Below are positions 1 to 12,534 of a stretch of DNA of 64,000 bases, in pieces. Origin of the DNA: Geobacter sp. FeAm09 (lineage in GTDB: Bacteria; Desulfobacterota; Desulfuromonadia; Geobacterales; Pseudopelobacteraceae); NCBI RefSeq assembly GCF_008330225.1, contig NZ_CP042466.1, forward strand, positions 692,501 to 756,500. Direction: 5' to 3'. Position numbers and translations under genes: made by a program. The notes under the pieces were generated by a model. That model saw nothing but the letters and a program-made list of their open reading frames with translations, was not told where the DNA came from and searched no databases. How positions within the stretch are numbered: position 1 is the first letter of the stretch; every line of letters begins with the position of its first letter.

Positions 1-380
<380 letters not shown>

Positions 381-400
381 TAAAAATAAAATACGGTCAG

Positions 401-420
401 GGGGAAGGTTCTCCTTCCCC
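401..420 (+). other. Hairpin in the 23S-5S spacer
   Basis: Arms GGGGAAGG and CCTTCCCC enclose a TTCT loop, 20 bases after the 23S end. No T-run follows, so a role in rRNA processing is more likely than termination. That role is inferred from position only. Confidence 0.5.
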
Positions 421-516
421 CGGGCCGGATATAAATCGACAAAACAACAAACCTAAACCACAATGCAATTGATAACGATTCGCATGGACGCATGAGAATG
501 CATCCTTGCCAACGAT

Positions 517-636
<120 letters not shown>

Positions 637-643
637 TAAATAG

Positions 644-686
644 CAACGAGCCCTTCAGGAACAATCCTGAAGGGCTCGTTGCGTTT
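644..686 (+). terminator. Intrinsic terminator of the rRNA operon
   Basis: A perfect 17-bp stem (CAACGAGCCCTTCAGGA, 644-660, and its complement at 665-681) closes an ACAA loop. A short T-rich stretch follows. It sits 8 bases after 5S. Confidence 0.9.
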
Positions 687-744
687 ATACACTCCAAGCT
701 CCATAAGACTCGACACGAAAAGGCTGCCGCTGCTTTACTCCCCC

Positions 745-865
745 CACACCACGGAGGACACGGAGGACACGGAGGAAGCCACAAGACGGTACCGGATGCC
801 GTTGTTCCCGCCGCTCCCCTCGTTGTGATTCTCCTCCGTGTACCTCCGTTAAAACACCTGTCGAA
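745..865. repeat. Intergenic repeat built on CACGGAGGA units
   Basis: Three tandem copies of the 9-mer CACGGAGGA occupy 750-776. Two inverted partial copies (CCTCCGTGT, CCTCCGTT) lie near 831-850, so the region can fold back on itself. No credible gene was seen between the terminator and 874. Such GGA-rich units recur in intergenic DNA of many bacteria; copy number in this genome is unknown. Confidence 0.5.
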
Positions 866-873
866 AGAACGCT

Positions 874-1032
874 TCAGTAGATGATGATGTAACCGTGGAG
901 CTCCGCTATGCCACGTACCTCGTCCTTGTCCTTGAGCGTGTAGCTTTTCCCCTCCAGCGTAAAAGTATAGCCGCCCGTGCCGTCAGGAACCGCGTCCGCC
1001 AGGAGCGCCTCGAATGTCGCCGTCTTCACCAT
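874..1032 (-). CDS. Small conserved-looking hypothetical protein (52 aa)
   Basis: A 52-residue acidic protein starting MVKTATFEALLADAV. I chose ATG 1032 because GGGAGGAGGG lies just upstream; a longer upstream reading has no ribosome site and overlaps the neighbouring aldolase. The middle (TGGYTFTLEGKSYTLKDKDE) looks like two short beta strands. No signal peptide or membrane segment is seen. It follows the threonine aldolase on the same strand with a 28-base gap, so the two may be cotranscribed. Function unknown. Confidence 0.55.
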   Translation of the reverse strand: MVKTATFEALLADAVPDGTGGYTFTLEGKSYTLKDKDEVRGIAELHGYIIIY

Positions 1033-1060
1033 GATTCCCTCCTCCCATGTGTCCTTGCCG

Positions 1061-2128
1061 TTACCGTTCCCCACACGTTTGCCGGACCGCTGACACCAAA
1101 TTTCGTACATCCTGCTCCGTGGTCAGCCATGAGCACATGAAGCGGGCGCCGCCGGTGCCGATGAAAGAATAAAAGTGCCAGCCGGCTGCGCGCAGCGCCG
1201 TAGTGGCCTGTTCCGACATCTCCGTGAAGACCGCGTTGGCCTCGCAGGGGTACATCAGATTTACCCCGGGGATCTTGGCCAGTTCGTCGGCCAGAAGCCG
1301 GGCCTGGCGGTTGGCGTTTGCTGCATTGCGCAGCCAGGCACCGCTCTCCAGCATCCCGATCCAGGGCGCGGAGATGAAGCGCATCTTGGAGGCCAGTTGC
1401 CCCGCCTGCTTGCAACGGTACTCGAACTCCTCGGCCAACCCACGGTCGAAGAAGACCACCGCCTCGCCGATAGCCATGCCGTTCTTGGCCCCGCCCAGGC
1501 AGAGCACATCCACACCGGCCTGCCAACTCGTTTCCGCCGGCGTTACCCCCAGGGTTGCCACGGCGTTGGCAAAGCGCGCCCCGTCCATATGCACCCGCAG
1601 GCCGTGGGAGTGGGCCAGGTCGCAGGCGGCGCGGATCTCGCCGGGGGTATAGACGGTCCCCAGTTCCGTGGATTGGGCCATGCTCAAGACCCGCGGCTTG
1701 GGGTAGTGGATGTCGCTGCGCCGGGTGATGGCGAGTTCCACCGCATGCAGATCCAGCTTGCCGTTGGTGCCGGGCGTGTGCATGATCTTCGTGCCGTTGG
1801 AAAAGAACTCCGGGGCGCCGCACTCGTCGGTCTCGATGTGGGCCATGTCGTGGCAGACAACGCTATGGTAGGAGCGGCACAGCGAGGCCAGTGCCAATGA
1901 ATTGGCCGCCGTGCCGTTGAAGACGAAAAAGACCTGGCAGTCGGTCTCGAACAGGCGGCGGATGCTCTCGCAGGCGCGTTCGGTCCAGCAGTCATCTCCA
2001 TAGGACGAGACAAAGCCGTGGTTGGCCTCCTCCATGGCGCGCCATGCTTCCGGGCAGATGCCTGCGTAGTTGTCGCTGGCGAATTGGTTGAAGATCGGTT
2101 GCGAGGTATGCTGGTCGTCCGATGGCAT
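1061..2128 (-). CDS. ltaE: Low-specificity L-threonine aldolase
   Basis: A 355-aa PLP-dependent aldolase of fold type I, expected to cleave L-threonine or allo-threonine to glycine and acetaldehyde in the cytoplasm. The N-terminal FASDNYAGICPEA motif, the H-MDGARFANA aspartate that contacts the PLP ring, and the LGGAKNGM motif with the Schiff-base lysine are all present. Start ATG 2128 is supported by AGGAGGGC eight bases upstream; an in-frame ATG further up lacks such a site. Length matches the family. The exact stereospecificity cannot be read from the sequence. Confidence 0.9.
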   Translation of the reverse strand: MPSDDQHTSQPIFNQFASDNYAGICPEAWRAMEEANHGFVSSYGDDCWTERACESIRRLFETDCQVFFVFNGTAANSLALASLCRSYHSVVCHDMAHIETDECGAPEFFSNGTKIMHTPGTNGKLDLHAVELAITRRSDIHYPKPRVLSMAQSTELGTVYTPGEIRAACDLAHSHGLRVHMDGARFANAVATLGVTPAETSWQAGVDVLCLGGAKNGMAIGEAVVFFDRGLAEEFEYRCKQAGQLASKMRFISAPWIGMLESGAWLRNAANANRQARLLADELAKIPGVNLMYPCEANAVFTEMSEQATTALRAAGWHFYSFIGTGGARFMCSWLTTEQDVRNLVSAVRQTCGER

Positions 2129-2287
2129 GGATGCCCTCCTATATAACCGCTTGTTTGGTGAACTAAATAGCATGGAGAACCGCCGTGCCGCCAGATATTT
2201 ATTGTCCAACGGGCAGCAAGGGGTTGAATATCTGACGGTAAGCGAATATTATAGTTATTTTACGTTTCTAGAATGGAAGGATTTCCC

Positions 2288-3169
2288 ATGCGTCCCAGCC
2301 GAATGCGGCTTTCCCACAAAATAGTGCTGGTATTCCTGTTTACCTCCCTGCTGGTAGGATTCACCGTGTTGCGTACCCCGTCAGAAACCAGCGAACCGGG
2401 CGCTTCGCCGGCGGACAAGGCGATGGAGGACCTTTCCCGGGTGGAGTACCCCAGCCTCAAGGCCATCAAATGGCACCCCCATTTCATTCAGCCGAACCAG
2501 ACCCTGGAAACGCTCTTCGGCAACGACTGGACCTGGGTTGCGCGTTTCAACCGCATCGACCGGCGTCACGTGTACCCCGGCATGACGATCAAGGTGCCGG
2601 ACAACATGGCCGATATCCGCGGCTATACGCCGCTGCCGCGTTTCTACGAACCGGCCCGGCGCCACGACAAGTATATCCTGGTGGACCTCACTGAGCAGTG
2701 GCTGGGGGGGTATGAGCACGGCAAACTGGTCATATCCGTTCCCGCCGCCACCGGCAGGGCCGAAGCGCCGACCCCCACGGGGCAGTTCCGCATCAGCGCC
2801 CGGGATCAGAACCATACGTCATCCCTCTACAAAACCCAGGACGATTCGGAGCAGTATCCCATGGACAACGCCATGCGCTTCCATATCGACGAGAAGAGCG
2901 TCGGCTACTGGATCCATGCCCGGGATCTGCCGGGCCGCCCCGCCTCCCACGGTTGTATCGGGCTCTATGACGAGGCGATGCAGAAGCGGGTTTTCGGGTT
3001 CCCGGACAAGCCGGTGTTGCTGGATTCGGAAAAGGTGTATGCCTGGGCCGTGGGGGAGGCGGATTACGAGGACGATAGCGGGAACCTGGAGGAGTTGGAA
3101 GATGCTCCGGAGGTCGAGGTCCGCGGGGAGTTGCCGCGGTATCTGCCCCAGAGTCCGTTCCGGCGGTAA
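2288..3169 (+). CDS. L,D-transpeptidase (YkuD) with LysM-like domain
   Basis: A 293-aa envelope protein. A short basic N-terminus is followed by a hydrophobic span (IVLVFLFTSLLVGFTVL), probably an anchor or uncleaved signal. Residues about 50-95 (IQPNQTLETLF...VYPGMTIKVP) resemble a LysM peptidoglycan-binding module. The C-terminal half is a YkuD catalytic domain with the H...SHGCIGL signature containing the catalytic cysteine. Such enzymes make 3-3 cross-links or attach proteins to peptidoglycan. Start 2288 is preferred because ATG 2273 overlaps the GGAAGG ribosome site. It is divergent from ltaE. Confidence 0.88.
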   Translation: MRPSRMRLSHKIVLVFLFTSLLVGFTVLRTPSETSEPGASPADKAMEDLSRVEYPSLKAIKWHPHFIQPNQTLETLFGNDWTWVARFNRIDRRHVYPGMTIKVPDNMADIRGYTPLPRFYEPARRHDKYILVDLTEQWLGGYEHGKLVISVPAATGRAEAPTPTGQFRISARDQNHTSSLYKTQDDSEQYPMDNAMRFHIDEKSVGYWIHARDLPGRPASHGCIGLYDEAMQKRVFGFPDKPVLLDSEKVYAWAVGEADYEDDSGNLEELEDAPEVEVRGELPRYLPQSPFRR

Positions 3170-3207
3170 CGCCGTGGCGGAAGATAATCCTGAATGCGGG
3201 GGGTAAT

Positions 3208-3660
3208 ATGATGCGGATGATTATTGCGGCTCTGATGTTGTTGGCCCTGGCGACGCCTTCCCTGGCGGCCAGGGTCTACCTGAAGGATGGCGGCAGGATC
3301 GACGCACAATCGGTCTGGCGTTCCCCGGGGAAGGTTCATGTGCTGGTCAACCGGGATACCCTTACGGAGTATGCGCCATCGGAGATCGACATGAAACGGA
3401 CCTTCCCCAAGCGGCATCATCGCGCCGTGCGTCGGCAGCCCCATGCCGCGATACCGCACAAGGGCACGGCAGCGGCGCCAACGCCCGCAGCACCGGTGCA
3501 GGCGGCCGCCGCGCAGAAGCCCGCCGGCAGGGGCCTGTCGCTTCCCAAGCTGCCGTCGAAGCTGCCGGAGATGAGCCCCCCCTCTCTTGGTGGAAGAGAG
3601 GAGGGGACCATCAGGAAGCAGAAGAAGGAGATGCAGGAGCGGCTTAACGACAGTAACTAG
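3208..3660 (+). CDS. Secreted hypothetical protein, Pro/Ala-rich
   Basis: A 150-aa protein with a clear signal peptide (MMRMIIAALMLLALATPSLA/A). A short domain follows (RVYLKDGGRIDAQSVWRSPGKV) that resembles the beta-hairpin found in many small delta-proteobacterial envelope proteins. The rest is a disordered Ala/Pro/Lys-rich tail. It begins 38 bases after the L,D-transpeptidase and is probably cotranscribed, which suggests a cell-wall role. It converges on hemB, only 16 bases away. Function not assigned. Confidence 0.75.
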   Translation: MMRMIIAALMLLALATPSLAARVYLKDGGRIDAQSVWRSPGKVHVLVNRDTLTEYAPSEIDMKRTFPKRHHRAVRRQPHAAIPHKGTAAAPTPAAPVQAAAAQKPAGRGLSLPKLPSKLPEMSPPSLGGREEGTIRKQKKEMQERLNDSN

Positions 3661-3676
3661 TTGTAGTCGTTCTTGC

Positions 3677-4654
3677 TTACCGCTGCTTCAGCCAGCGGGC
3701 CACATCCTTGGCGTGGTAGGTGATGATGATGTCGGCGCCGGCGCGTTTGAAGCCGAGCATGGTTTCCATGACGACCCGCTCTTCGTCGATCCAGCCGTTC
3801 AGGGCGGCGGCCTTTATCATGCTGTACTCCCCGGAGACGTTGTACACCGCCAGGGGCAGGTTGTAGTCGTTGCGCAGGTCCCGGAGGATATCCAGGTAGG
3901 GGAGGCCCGGCTTGACCATGATGATGTCGGCCCCCTCCTCGATGTCCGACGCCGCCTCGCGCAGCGCCTCGAGGCGGTTGGCCGGGTCCATCTGGTAGGA
4001 GCGGCGGTCGCCGAACTGAGGGGTGGAGTCTGCCGCCTCCCGGAAGGGGCCGTAATACCCCGAGGCGTACTTCACCGCATAGCTCATGATCGGGATGCCG
4101 TCGAAACCGTTGTCGTCCAGGATCTCGCGAATGGCCGCAACCCTGCCGTCCATCATGTCCGAGGGGGCCACCATGTCCGCGCCCGCCTTGACATGGGAAA
4201 GCGCTTCCTTGGCCAGGAGTTCCAGGGTGGCGTCGTTGTCCACGTCGCCGTCCTTGATGACGCCGCAATGGCCGTGGTCGGTGTATTCGCACATGCACAC
4301 ATCGGTGATGACCGCCAGCCCCGGCACTTCCTTCTTCAACGCCCGAATCGTCTCCTGAATGATGCCCGTATCCGAGTAGGCGTCGCTTCCCACCGCATCC
4401 TTTGTCTCCGGGATCCCGAAGAGAATCACCGCCGGGATGCCCAAGGCGTACACCTCCCGGGCCTCCGCAACGATATCCGCGATGGACTGCTGGTAGATGC
4501 CCGGCATGGAGGAAATCTCCTTGCGTGGCCCGTTGCCGAATGCCGAAAACATCGGGTAAATCAAATCGTTCACCGACAGGCTCGTCTCGCGGACCATCCG
4601 GCGGAATATCTCGCTGCCGCGAATCCTGCGTGCCCTGAACTGGGGGAAAAACAT
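3677..4654 (-). CDS. hemB: Delta-aminolevulinic acid dehydratase (porphobilinogen synthase)
   Basis: A 325-aa enzyme that condenses two 5-aminolevulinate molecules to porphobilinogen, an early step in heme and B12 synthesis. The metal-binding segment ([14 protein letters not shown]) has its cysteines, and both active-site lysine regions are present ([15 protein letters not shown] and [13 protein letters not shown]). Start ATG 4654 has GGGAGG upstream; the longer frame is noncoding. High heme demand fits the many cytochromes in this window. Length and motifs are typical. Confidence 0.97.
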   Translation of the reverse strand: MFFPQFRARRIRGSEIFRRMVRETSLSVNDLIYPMFSAFGNGPRKEISSMPGIYQQSIADIVAEAREVYALGIPAVILFGIPETKDAVGSDAYSDTGIIQETIRALKKEVPGLAVITDVCMCEYTDHGHCGVIKDGDVDNDATLELLAKEALSHVKAGADMVAPSDMMDGRVAAIREILDDNGFDGIPIMSYAVKYASGYYGPFREAADSTPQFGDRRSYQMDPANRLEALREAASDIEEGADIIMVKPGLPYLDILRDLRNDYNLPLAVYNVSGEYSMIKAAALNGWIDEERVVMETMLGFKRAGADIIITYHAKDVARWLKQR

Positions 4655-4913
4655 GGTTGCCTCCCTTTCCTCGACAAGATGTATCCAAAAATAATACTGC
4701 AACGCCCGGGCATAATGCAAGCGGCACGACCCATCACCGGGGCCGGCAGCGAAAAATAATCCTCCGCTTGCCATGGGGTGATTTCGCGTTACACTTAATG
4801 ATAACCCCGGTGTGGTGTAAGGGATTGAAATTGTCTTTTGGGTTGCGTCGCACCGCAGTTAGTGGTAGATACTATTCTTTTATTAATTAATGCCATGAAA
4901 GGAGAGCACATTT

Positions 4914-6173
4914 ATGATGAGGAAAAGACTCGCATTGATCGTGGCCGGTTCCATCGCAGCGATGGCAACGGCTGCGTCGGCCGGAAACAAGGAGGGGACG
5001 TTCTCCCTCTCCCCCGTGATCGGCGGCTATACGTATGACGGGGTACAGCATCTTGAAACCAGCCCGGTGTACGGCGCCCGGGCCGGCTACAATTTCACCA
5101 AGGCGTTCGGCGTGGAGGCGCTCTTCGATTACGCCCATACCGAGGGGACCAAATCGACGAAGAAATACGACATGTACCGTTACGGCGGCGAACTGCTGTA
5201 CCACTTCTTCCCGGACAACACCCTCGTTCCTTACGTGGCAGCGGGTTACGCGGGGCTCAACTTCAACGACAACAAGCCCCAGGGGGCCTTTGACTACGGT
5301 GCCGGCCTGAAATACTTCCTGACCGACAACTTCGCGCTGCGGGGCGATGTCCGCCATATCATCTACAAGTCCGGCGGCGTCAACAGCACGACCGACAACA
5401 ACGTCGAATACACGGTCGGCGCCTATATCCCCTTTGGCGGGACGGCACCGGTCGTCAAACCGGTCGAGGCCCCGGCAGCACCTGCGCCGGCTCCTGCTCC
5501 GGCGCCCGAGCCTCCCAAGGCGGTGGAGCCTGCGCCGGCTCCCGCTCCGGCACCTGTCGCCCCTACGAGCACCTTGGCGGTTGCCCCAGCAGCCGTCACC
5601 AAGGGAGAGCCCGCCACCCTGAGCTGGACCTCCCGCAATGCCACGGCCTGCGATATCCAGCCCGGCATCGGGGCGGTTCCGCCCCAGGGTTCCATGAGCA
5701 TCACGCCTGCCGATAACACCGACTACACCCTGACCTGCAACGGCGAAGGGGGCAGCGTCACGAGCGCGGCCAAGATCGCGGTCACTGCGCCGGTGGTGGT
5801 GCCCAAACCGGTTGCCAAGCTGTGCAGCCCCACCACCCTGGAGATTCAGTTCGACACGGCCAAGTCCGACATCAAGCCCAAGTATCACGACGAGCTGAAA
5901 AAGGTGGGGGATTTCCTCAAGGAAAACCCTGGTGCCAAGGGTGTCATCGAAGGGCATACCGACAACGTAGGTGGCCTGAAGATGAACATGGATCTCTCCC
6001 AGCGCCGCGCCGAGAGCGTACGGGCGTACATCATCAAGAACTTCGGCATCGCCGCGGAGCGGATCAGTGCCAAGGGGTACGGCCCCACCAAGCCGGTCGC
6101 CAGCAATAAGAACGCCGCCGGCAAGCAGAAGAACCGCCGCATCGACGCCAACTTCACCTGCAACGGCCAGTAA
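4914..6173 (+). CDS. OmpA-family outer membrane protein with Ig-like insert
   Basis: A 419-aa outer membrane protein. Residues 1-23 are a signal peptide. About 25-180 form an OmpA-like beta-barrel rich in aromatic strand ends. About 183-225 are an Ala/Pro repeat linker. About 226-305 form an Ig-like domain (TWS-type strand LSWTSRNATACDI with paired cysteines). About 310-419 are the OmpA C-terminal peptidoglycan-binding domain (EGHTDNVG, LSQRRAESVRAYI). The linker-Ig insertion between barrel and peptidoglycan domain is not the classical OmpA layout. RBS AAAGGAGAG precedes ATG 4914. It is probably monocistronic, with a strong terminator downstream. Confidence 0.9.
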   Translation: MMRKRLALIVAGSIAAMATAASAGNKEGTFSLSPVIGGYTYDGVQHLETSPVYGARAGYNFTKAFGVEALFDYAHTEGTKSTKKYDMYRYGGELLYHFFPDNTLVPYVAAGYAGLNFNDNKPQGAFDYGAGLKYFLTDNFALRGDVRHIIYKSGGVNSTTDNNVEYTVGAYIPFGGTAPVVKPVEAPAAPAPAPAPAPEPPKAVEPAPAPAPAPVAPTSTLAVAPAAVTKGEPATLSWTSRNATACDIQPGIGAVPPQGSMSITPADNTDYTLTCNGEGGSVTSAAKIAVTAPVVVPKPVAKLCSPTTLEIQFDTAKSDIKPKYHDELKKVGDFLKENPGAKGVIEGHTDNVGGLKMNMDLSQRRAESVRAYIIKNFGIAAERISAKGYGPTKPVASNKNAAGKQKNRRIDANFTCNGQ

Positions 6174-6210
6174 TTCCAGAGCCTGCGGCCATGACCCGGC
6201 CGCTGCATGA

Positions 6211-6256
6211 ACGCACAAACGCCCTTCCGGGATTTCCCGGAAGGGCGTTTGTGCGT
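6211..6256. terminator. Bidirectional terminator between convergent genes
   Basis: A perfect 22-bp inverted repeat (6211-6232 and 6235-6256, starting ACGCACAAACGCCCTTCCGG) with a TT loop sits between the OmpA gene and the convergent larA-like gene. It can serve both. Confidence 0.88.
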
Positions 6257-6282
6257 TTGCAGGCTGAAAACCGCGGGGCGGA

Positions 6283-7545
6283 TCAGAATGGTGCCACCGG
6301 GAGCACGCTCCCCCCCTCGGGCATGACCAGGGCGCGCCATGGGGACGGCAGCAGGGCTTCGGCCTTTTCCATGGCCGCCGCCAGCGAGGGGGCGGGCACC
6401 AGGCCCATCTCCTCAACCTGGCGGTCGGGAAGCCGGGACACCAGGATGATGGTGAAACGCTGCGCCTTCTGCAGCAGGGAATAGGCGGTCTGGCCGTTGA
6501 TCTCGTACCGTTCCCGCAGGGCGGCCTCGAACCGGTCCAGGGTACGATGGCGGAACCAGTCGAAGAACGTGGCATTGCCGAAACCGTCCCGGCATTCGGC
6601 CAGGAGGATCATCACCCCACCCGGCTTGAGAGCCTGGGAGGCGTACTCCATGGCTTTGTGAGCCTGGATGAGGTTGATGTCCTTGGGGAAGCCACCGCAG
6701 GAAACCACGACCAGATCGGCCCTGGCCGCCACCGGGTAGGAAAACTGCTCCCGATAAAAGCGGCAGCCGCGTTCGTGGGCTTCGCGCCACTGCCCGGCAA
6801 AGGCGGCAATGATGCGCTTGTCCGGGGAGAGGACCGTGTTGAGGAGCAGGTCCGGTTCGACCATGGCACAGGCCTCGACCATGGCCTGGTGCACCGGGTT
6901 CCCCTCCAGGTTGCCGGTGGTCGCCAGCGGGTTCTTGCCGCTGCCCGGCTGGGGGTTGAGCACGCAGAAGTGGCTCGCCATGCAGGCCTGGCGGCTGGCG
7001 ATGCCGGGCAGGACCGCCTTGCGCCCCCCGCCGAACCCCGCGAAGTAATGGAAGCCGATCACCCCGGTAAGGATGAGCCGGTCGGCCTCCACGGCCCGGC
7101 GGTTGATACTGACCTCGATGCCGGCAGAGGTTTTTCCCACCACGACCAGGCCGGCGGGGTCGTCGCAGTCGTGGTCGCTGACCTTGATGCGGCCATGGAG
7201 GGATCCCAGAATCTTTTCGTGCTCATGGGCGCTCTGCTTGCGATGGATGCCGAGGGCGATGAGGATCTCGATGGTGCGGTCCGGTATCCCCCGGCGGTTG
7301 AGCCGTTCCACCAGCAGGGGGAGATAGATCTCGCTGCCGGTATAGCGGGTGATGTCGGACGTGATGATGACGACCCGGTCCCCCGGCTCAAAGCCCGCAA
7401 GCGTGGGCTCGCAGGCGTCGAGCGCCGCGGAGACGGTCTCTTCGGGGGGGTGGGCTGTCGGGGGGATGGCCGGTTCGATGATGCCGGCCAGGCGCTCCGG
7501 CGGGAGTTGGAGCGGGAACGAGGTTGAACCGTACTTGAGATCCAC
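6283..7545 (-). CDS. larA: LarA-family nickel-dependent racemase/epimerase (DUF2088)
   Basis: A 420-aa protein of the lactate racemase family, which uses a nickel-pincer nucleotide cofactor to racemise 2-hydroxy acids. The cofactor residues known from Lactiplantibacillus LarA align by spacing: His101 (LGIHRK), His166 (GFHYF), Lys176 (GGGRKAV) and His192 (ASHF) match H108, H174, K184 and H200. The DITRYT phosphate/cofactor motif is also present. Start is GTG 7545 with GGAGG nine bases upstream. No larB, larC or larE cofactor genes are in the window, so the substrate (lactate or another hydroxy acid) and the cofactor source are unknown. Confidence 0.85.
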   Translation of the reverse strand: MDLKYGSTSFPLQLPPERLAGIIEPAIPPTAHPPEETVSAALDACEPTLAGFEPGDRVVIITSDITRYTGSEIYLPLLVERLNRRGIPDRTIEILIALGIHRKQSAHEHEKILGSLHGRIKVSDHDCDDPAGLVVVGKTSAGIEVSINRRAVEADRLILTGVIGFHYFAGFGGGRKAVLPGIASRQACMASHFCVLNPQPGSGKNPLATTGNLEGNPVHQAMVEACAMVEPDLLLNTVLSPDKRIIAAFAGQWREAHERGCRFYREQFSYPVAARADLVVVSCGGFPKDINLIQAHKAMEYASQALKPGGVMILLAECRDGFGNATFFDWFRHRTLDRFEAALRERYEINGQTAYSLLQKAQRFTIILVSRLPDRQVEEMGLVPAPSLAAAMEKAEALLPSPWRALVMPEGGSVLPVAPF

Positions 7546-7579
7546 GGTAGGGGCCTCCTTTGCAGGGAACCGTCGTCGA

Positions 7580-7662
7580 GAGGGGATGAATCCCCATAAT
7601 CAAACGGGGATGAACGGGAGAACGGGACGTCTGCACATCCCCCTCATCCGGTTCATCCCCGT
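7580..7662. repeat. Intergenic inverted repeat
   Basis: Arms ACGGGGATGAAC (7604-7615) and GTTCATCCCCGT (7651-7662) are perfect complements. A smaller palindrome GGGGATGAATCCCC lies at about 7582-7595. The element fills the gap between larA and the YtxH gene and looks like a dispersed intergenic element. Its copy number cannot be judged here. Confidence 0.45.
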
Positions 7663-7700
7663 GGTGTCGTTCCCCTCCGGCGCAGAGGCCGGAAGGAGGC

Positions 7701-7946
7701 TCAGATCCAGGCGTCGCCGCCGTCGTACTGGAAGTCCCCGTTCTTTGCCTTGGGCGAAACCTTGAATTTCGCCTCCCGGGCGAGGCGGCGCATCTTCTCG
7801 GCAGCGCTTTCCCCCAGGTCGGTCAGTTTCTCCCGCACCTCGCGGCCCGGTTTCGGGGTGAGGAGAAGCGCGGCGGCAGCGCCGATGACGGCGCCGGAGA
7901 CAAAGGCTATGACGGCTGCTGCGGCATTATCGTTGTTGTTTGACAT
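7701..7946 (-). CDS. YtxH-domain membrane-associated protein
   Basis: An 81-aa protein with one glycine/alanine-rich membrane helix (AVIAFVSGAVIGAAAALLLTP) followed by the charged KPGREVREKL motif typical of YtxH proteins. These are general-stress or envelope-linked proteins of poorly defined function. RBS AAAGGAG lies upstream of ATG 7946. It is separated from the downstream larA gene by a repeat and is probably a single-gene unit. Confidence 0.8.
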   Translation of the reverse strand: MSNNNDNAAAAVIAFVSGAVIGAAAALLLTPKPGREVREKLTDLGESAAEKMRRLAREAKFKVSPKAKNGDFQYDGGDAWI

Positions 7947-8107
7947 GGCAGGCTCCTTTATCGTGTGGCAATCGTGATTGCGGAAATAGTCAATGGATCG
8001 ACTCCATATCTAGCACAGTGGGCGTTGCAACATAAAGCAAAATTTTCCGGTGCCGCGAAAAAGCGCATCCCGGAGCCGCCCCCCTCGGATCGCTTGGGAG
8101 ACGGCTT

Positions 8108-11082
<2,975 letters not shown>

Positions 11083-11297
11083 GGGGGTGCTCCTGGTGCG
11101 TGGGATGGTGGGCCGTGCCCCATAGTATACCGTTTCCGGGCCTCCGCGCAATGCCCTGGCCGCAATTGCCGCGGCAATCCTTTGCTTGACCGCGCCGGGC
11201 CGAATTGCTATAGTCAAACACCGTTGTTTTATTCTGCTGTAATCGCAAAGAGCCCGGCACCAGCGGGGCTTGGCGGGATTCGAACCGGGAGCGGCGC

Positions 11298-11825
11298 ATG
11301 ATGTTGGAGCGGGGCTGCATACAGGTGTACACCGGCAACGGCAAGGGTAAGACCACCGCGGCTCTCGGCCTGGCCCTGCGGGCCATAGGCCGCGGGCTCA
11401 ATGTGTGCGTCTTCCAGTTCATCAAGGGAGGCGGCCCCTACGGCGAGCACTTGGTCGCTGGCAAGCTGGCCCCCCTGTTCACCATCATCCAGACCGGCCG
11501 GCCCGGCTGGGTCAACACCAAGGATATCGCCGAGGACCGCAGGGCGGCCCAGGAGGCGTTGGAACGGGCCAAAGAGATCCTCGCCTCGGGCGAGTACGAT
11601 CTGGTGGTCCTGGACGAGATCAACGGCGCCGTGGGCTTCGGCCTGGTGGATGTGGAGCAGGTGCTGGAACTCATGAGCCTCAAGCCGGAAAGGACGGAAC
11701 TGGTCCTGACCGGCCGCAACGCCCATGAAAAGGTGATCGAGGCCGCCGACCTGGTGACCGAGATGCGCGAGGTCAAGCACTACTACAAGGCGGGGGTGCC
11801 GGCCCGCACGGGCATCGAGATGTGA
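11298..11825 (+). CDS. cobO: Cob(I)yrinic acid a,c-diamide adenosyltransferase
   Basis: A 175-aa CobO/BtuR-type enzyme that transfers the adenosyl group of ATP to the cobalt of corrinoids, giving adenosylcobalamin. The P-loop [15 protein letters not shown] is at residues 10-24 and the Walker B-like [11 protein letters not shown] is in the middle. The next gene on this strand encodes a B12-binding mutase subunit, a likely user of the product. RBS-like GGGAG precedes paired ATG codons at 11298 and 11301; either may be used. Confidence 0.93.
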   Translation: MMLERGCIQVYTGNGKGKTTAALGLALRAIGRGLNVCVFQFIKGGGPYGEHLVAGKLAPLFTIIQTGRPGWVNTKDIAEDRRAAQEALERAKEILASGEYDLVVLDEINGAVGFGLVDVEQVLELMSLKPERTELVLTGRNAHEKVIEAADLVTEMREVKHYYKAGVPARTGIEM

Positions 11826-11890
11826 CCACGAATCAGGGAGATGTCCATCGAGCTTTTGCGAATTCTTAATCTATGCAGATCCTGGCGCAG

Positions 11891-11953
11891 GGGCGCATTG
11901 CATGCGCCCTGTGTTTCATGCGCCCTGGTTGGGCGAACGGCAGTTCGCCCCTA
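11891..11953. repeat. REP-like palindromes, family ending CGCCCCTAC
   Basis: Two adjacent palindromes are seen: GGGCGCAT-TG-CATGCGCCC at 11891-11909 and GGGCGAAC-GGCA-GTTCGCCC with CTAC after it at 11931-11953. A related copy lies at 13923-13945. They fill most of the gap between cobO and the mutase subunit gene. Confidence 0.6.
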
Positions 11954-12030
11954 CGATTCAGATATGTAGCCACCACAACAATAACGATGAACGGCTTCTG
12001 TTTATAAATTTCAAGTCGGAGGTACCTTTC

Positions 12031-12435
12031 ATGGCTTCAAGAACATTACGCGTGCTTGTGGGCAAACCGGGGCTGGACGGTCACGACCGGGGGGCGAAGA
12101 TCATCGCCCGCGCCTTCCGCGACGCCGGTTTCGAGGTCATCTACACCGGCCTGCACCAGACGCCGGAGCAGATCGTCTCGGCCGCCATCCAGGAGGACGT
12201 GGACTGCGTCGGCCTGTCGATCCTGTCCGGCGCCCACAATACCCTGCTCCCCCGCGTTTGCCAGCTCTTCAAGGAAAAAAACGCCGACGACATCAAGGTC
12301 TTCGGCGGCGGGGTCATCCCCGAGGACGACATCCCGGGCCTCAAGGCGGCCGGCATCTGCGAAATCTTCACCCCCGGCACCTCCACGGACGACATCGTCT
12401 CCTGGGTGAAGGACAACGTGATACCGCGGGCATAA
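12031..12435 (+). CDS. Cobalamin-binding subunit of a methylmalonyl-CoA-type mutase
   Basis: A 134-aa stand-alone B12-binding domain equivalent to the C-terminus of methylmalonyl-CoA mutase. The base-off signature [18 protein letters not shown] contains the DxHxxG histidine (in DGHDRG) that coordinates cobalt; [10 protein letters not shown] and the GGGVIPEDD loop complete the fold. It should pair with a separate catalytic large subunit, not present here, in succinyl-CoA/methylmalonyl-CoA or related acyl-CoA rearrangement. RBS CGGAGG precedes ATG 12031. cobO is upstream and a strong terminator follows. Confidence 0.9.
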   Translation: MASRTLRVLVGKPGLDGHDRGAKIIARAFRDAGFEVIYTGLHQTPEQIVSAAIQEDVDCVGLSILSGAHNTLLPRVCQLFKEKNADDIKVFGGGVIPEDDIPGLKAAGICEIFTPGTSTDDIVSWVKDNVIPRA

Positions 12436-12459
12436 CGGTCGCTGGAACTCTTTTGTGTG

Positions 12460-12493
12460 AAAAAGCCGCCCTGGATTGCCGGGGCGGCTTTTT
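12460..12493 (+). terminator. Intrinsic terminator after the mutase subunit gene
   Basis: Arms AAAAAGCCGCCC and GGGCGGCTTTTT form a GC-rich stem with a T5 tail, 24 bases after the stop codon. Confidence 0.9.
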
Positions 12494-12534
12494 CGTCGAA
12501 CGGGCCGCGCTCATGCCGCTTGATGTTGTCGTAA

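Noticed and set aside
745-865. CACGGAGGA tandem units as a CRISPR-like array
   Set aside because: Units are 9 bases long, directly adjacent and without spacers; no cas genes are present.
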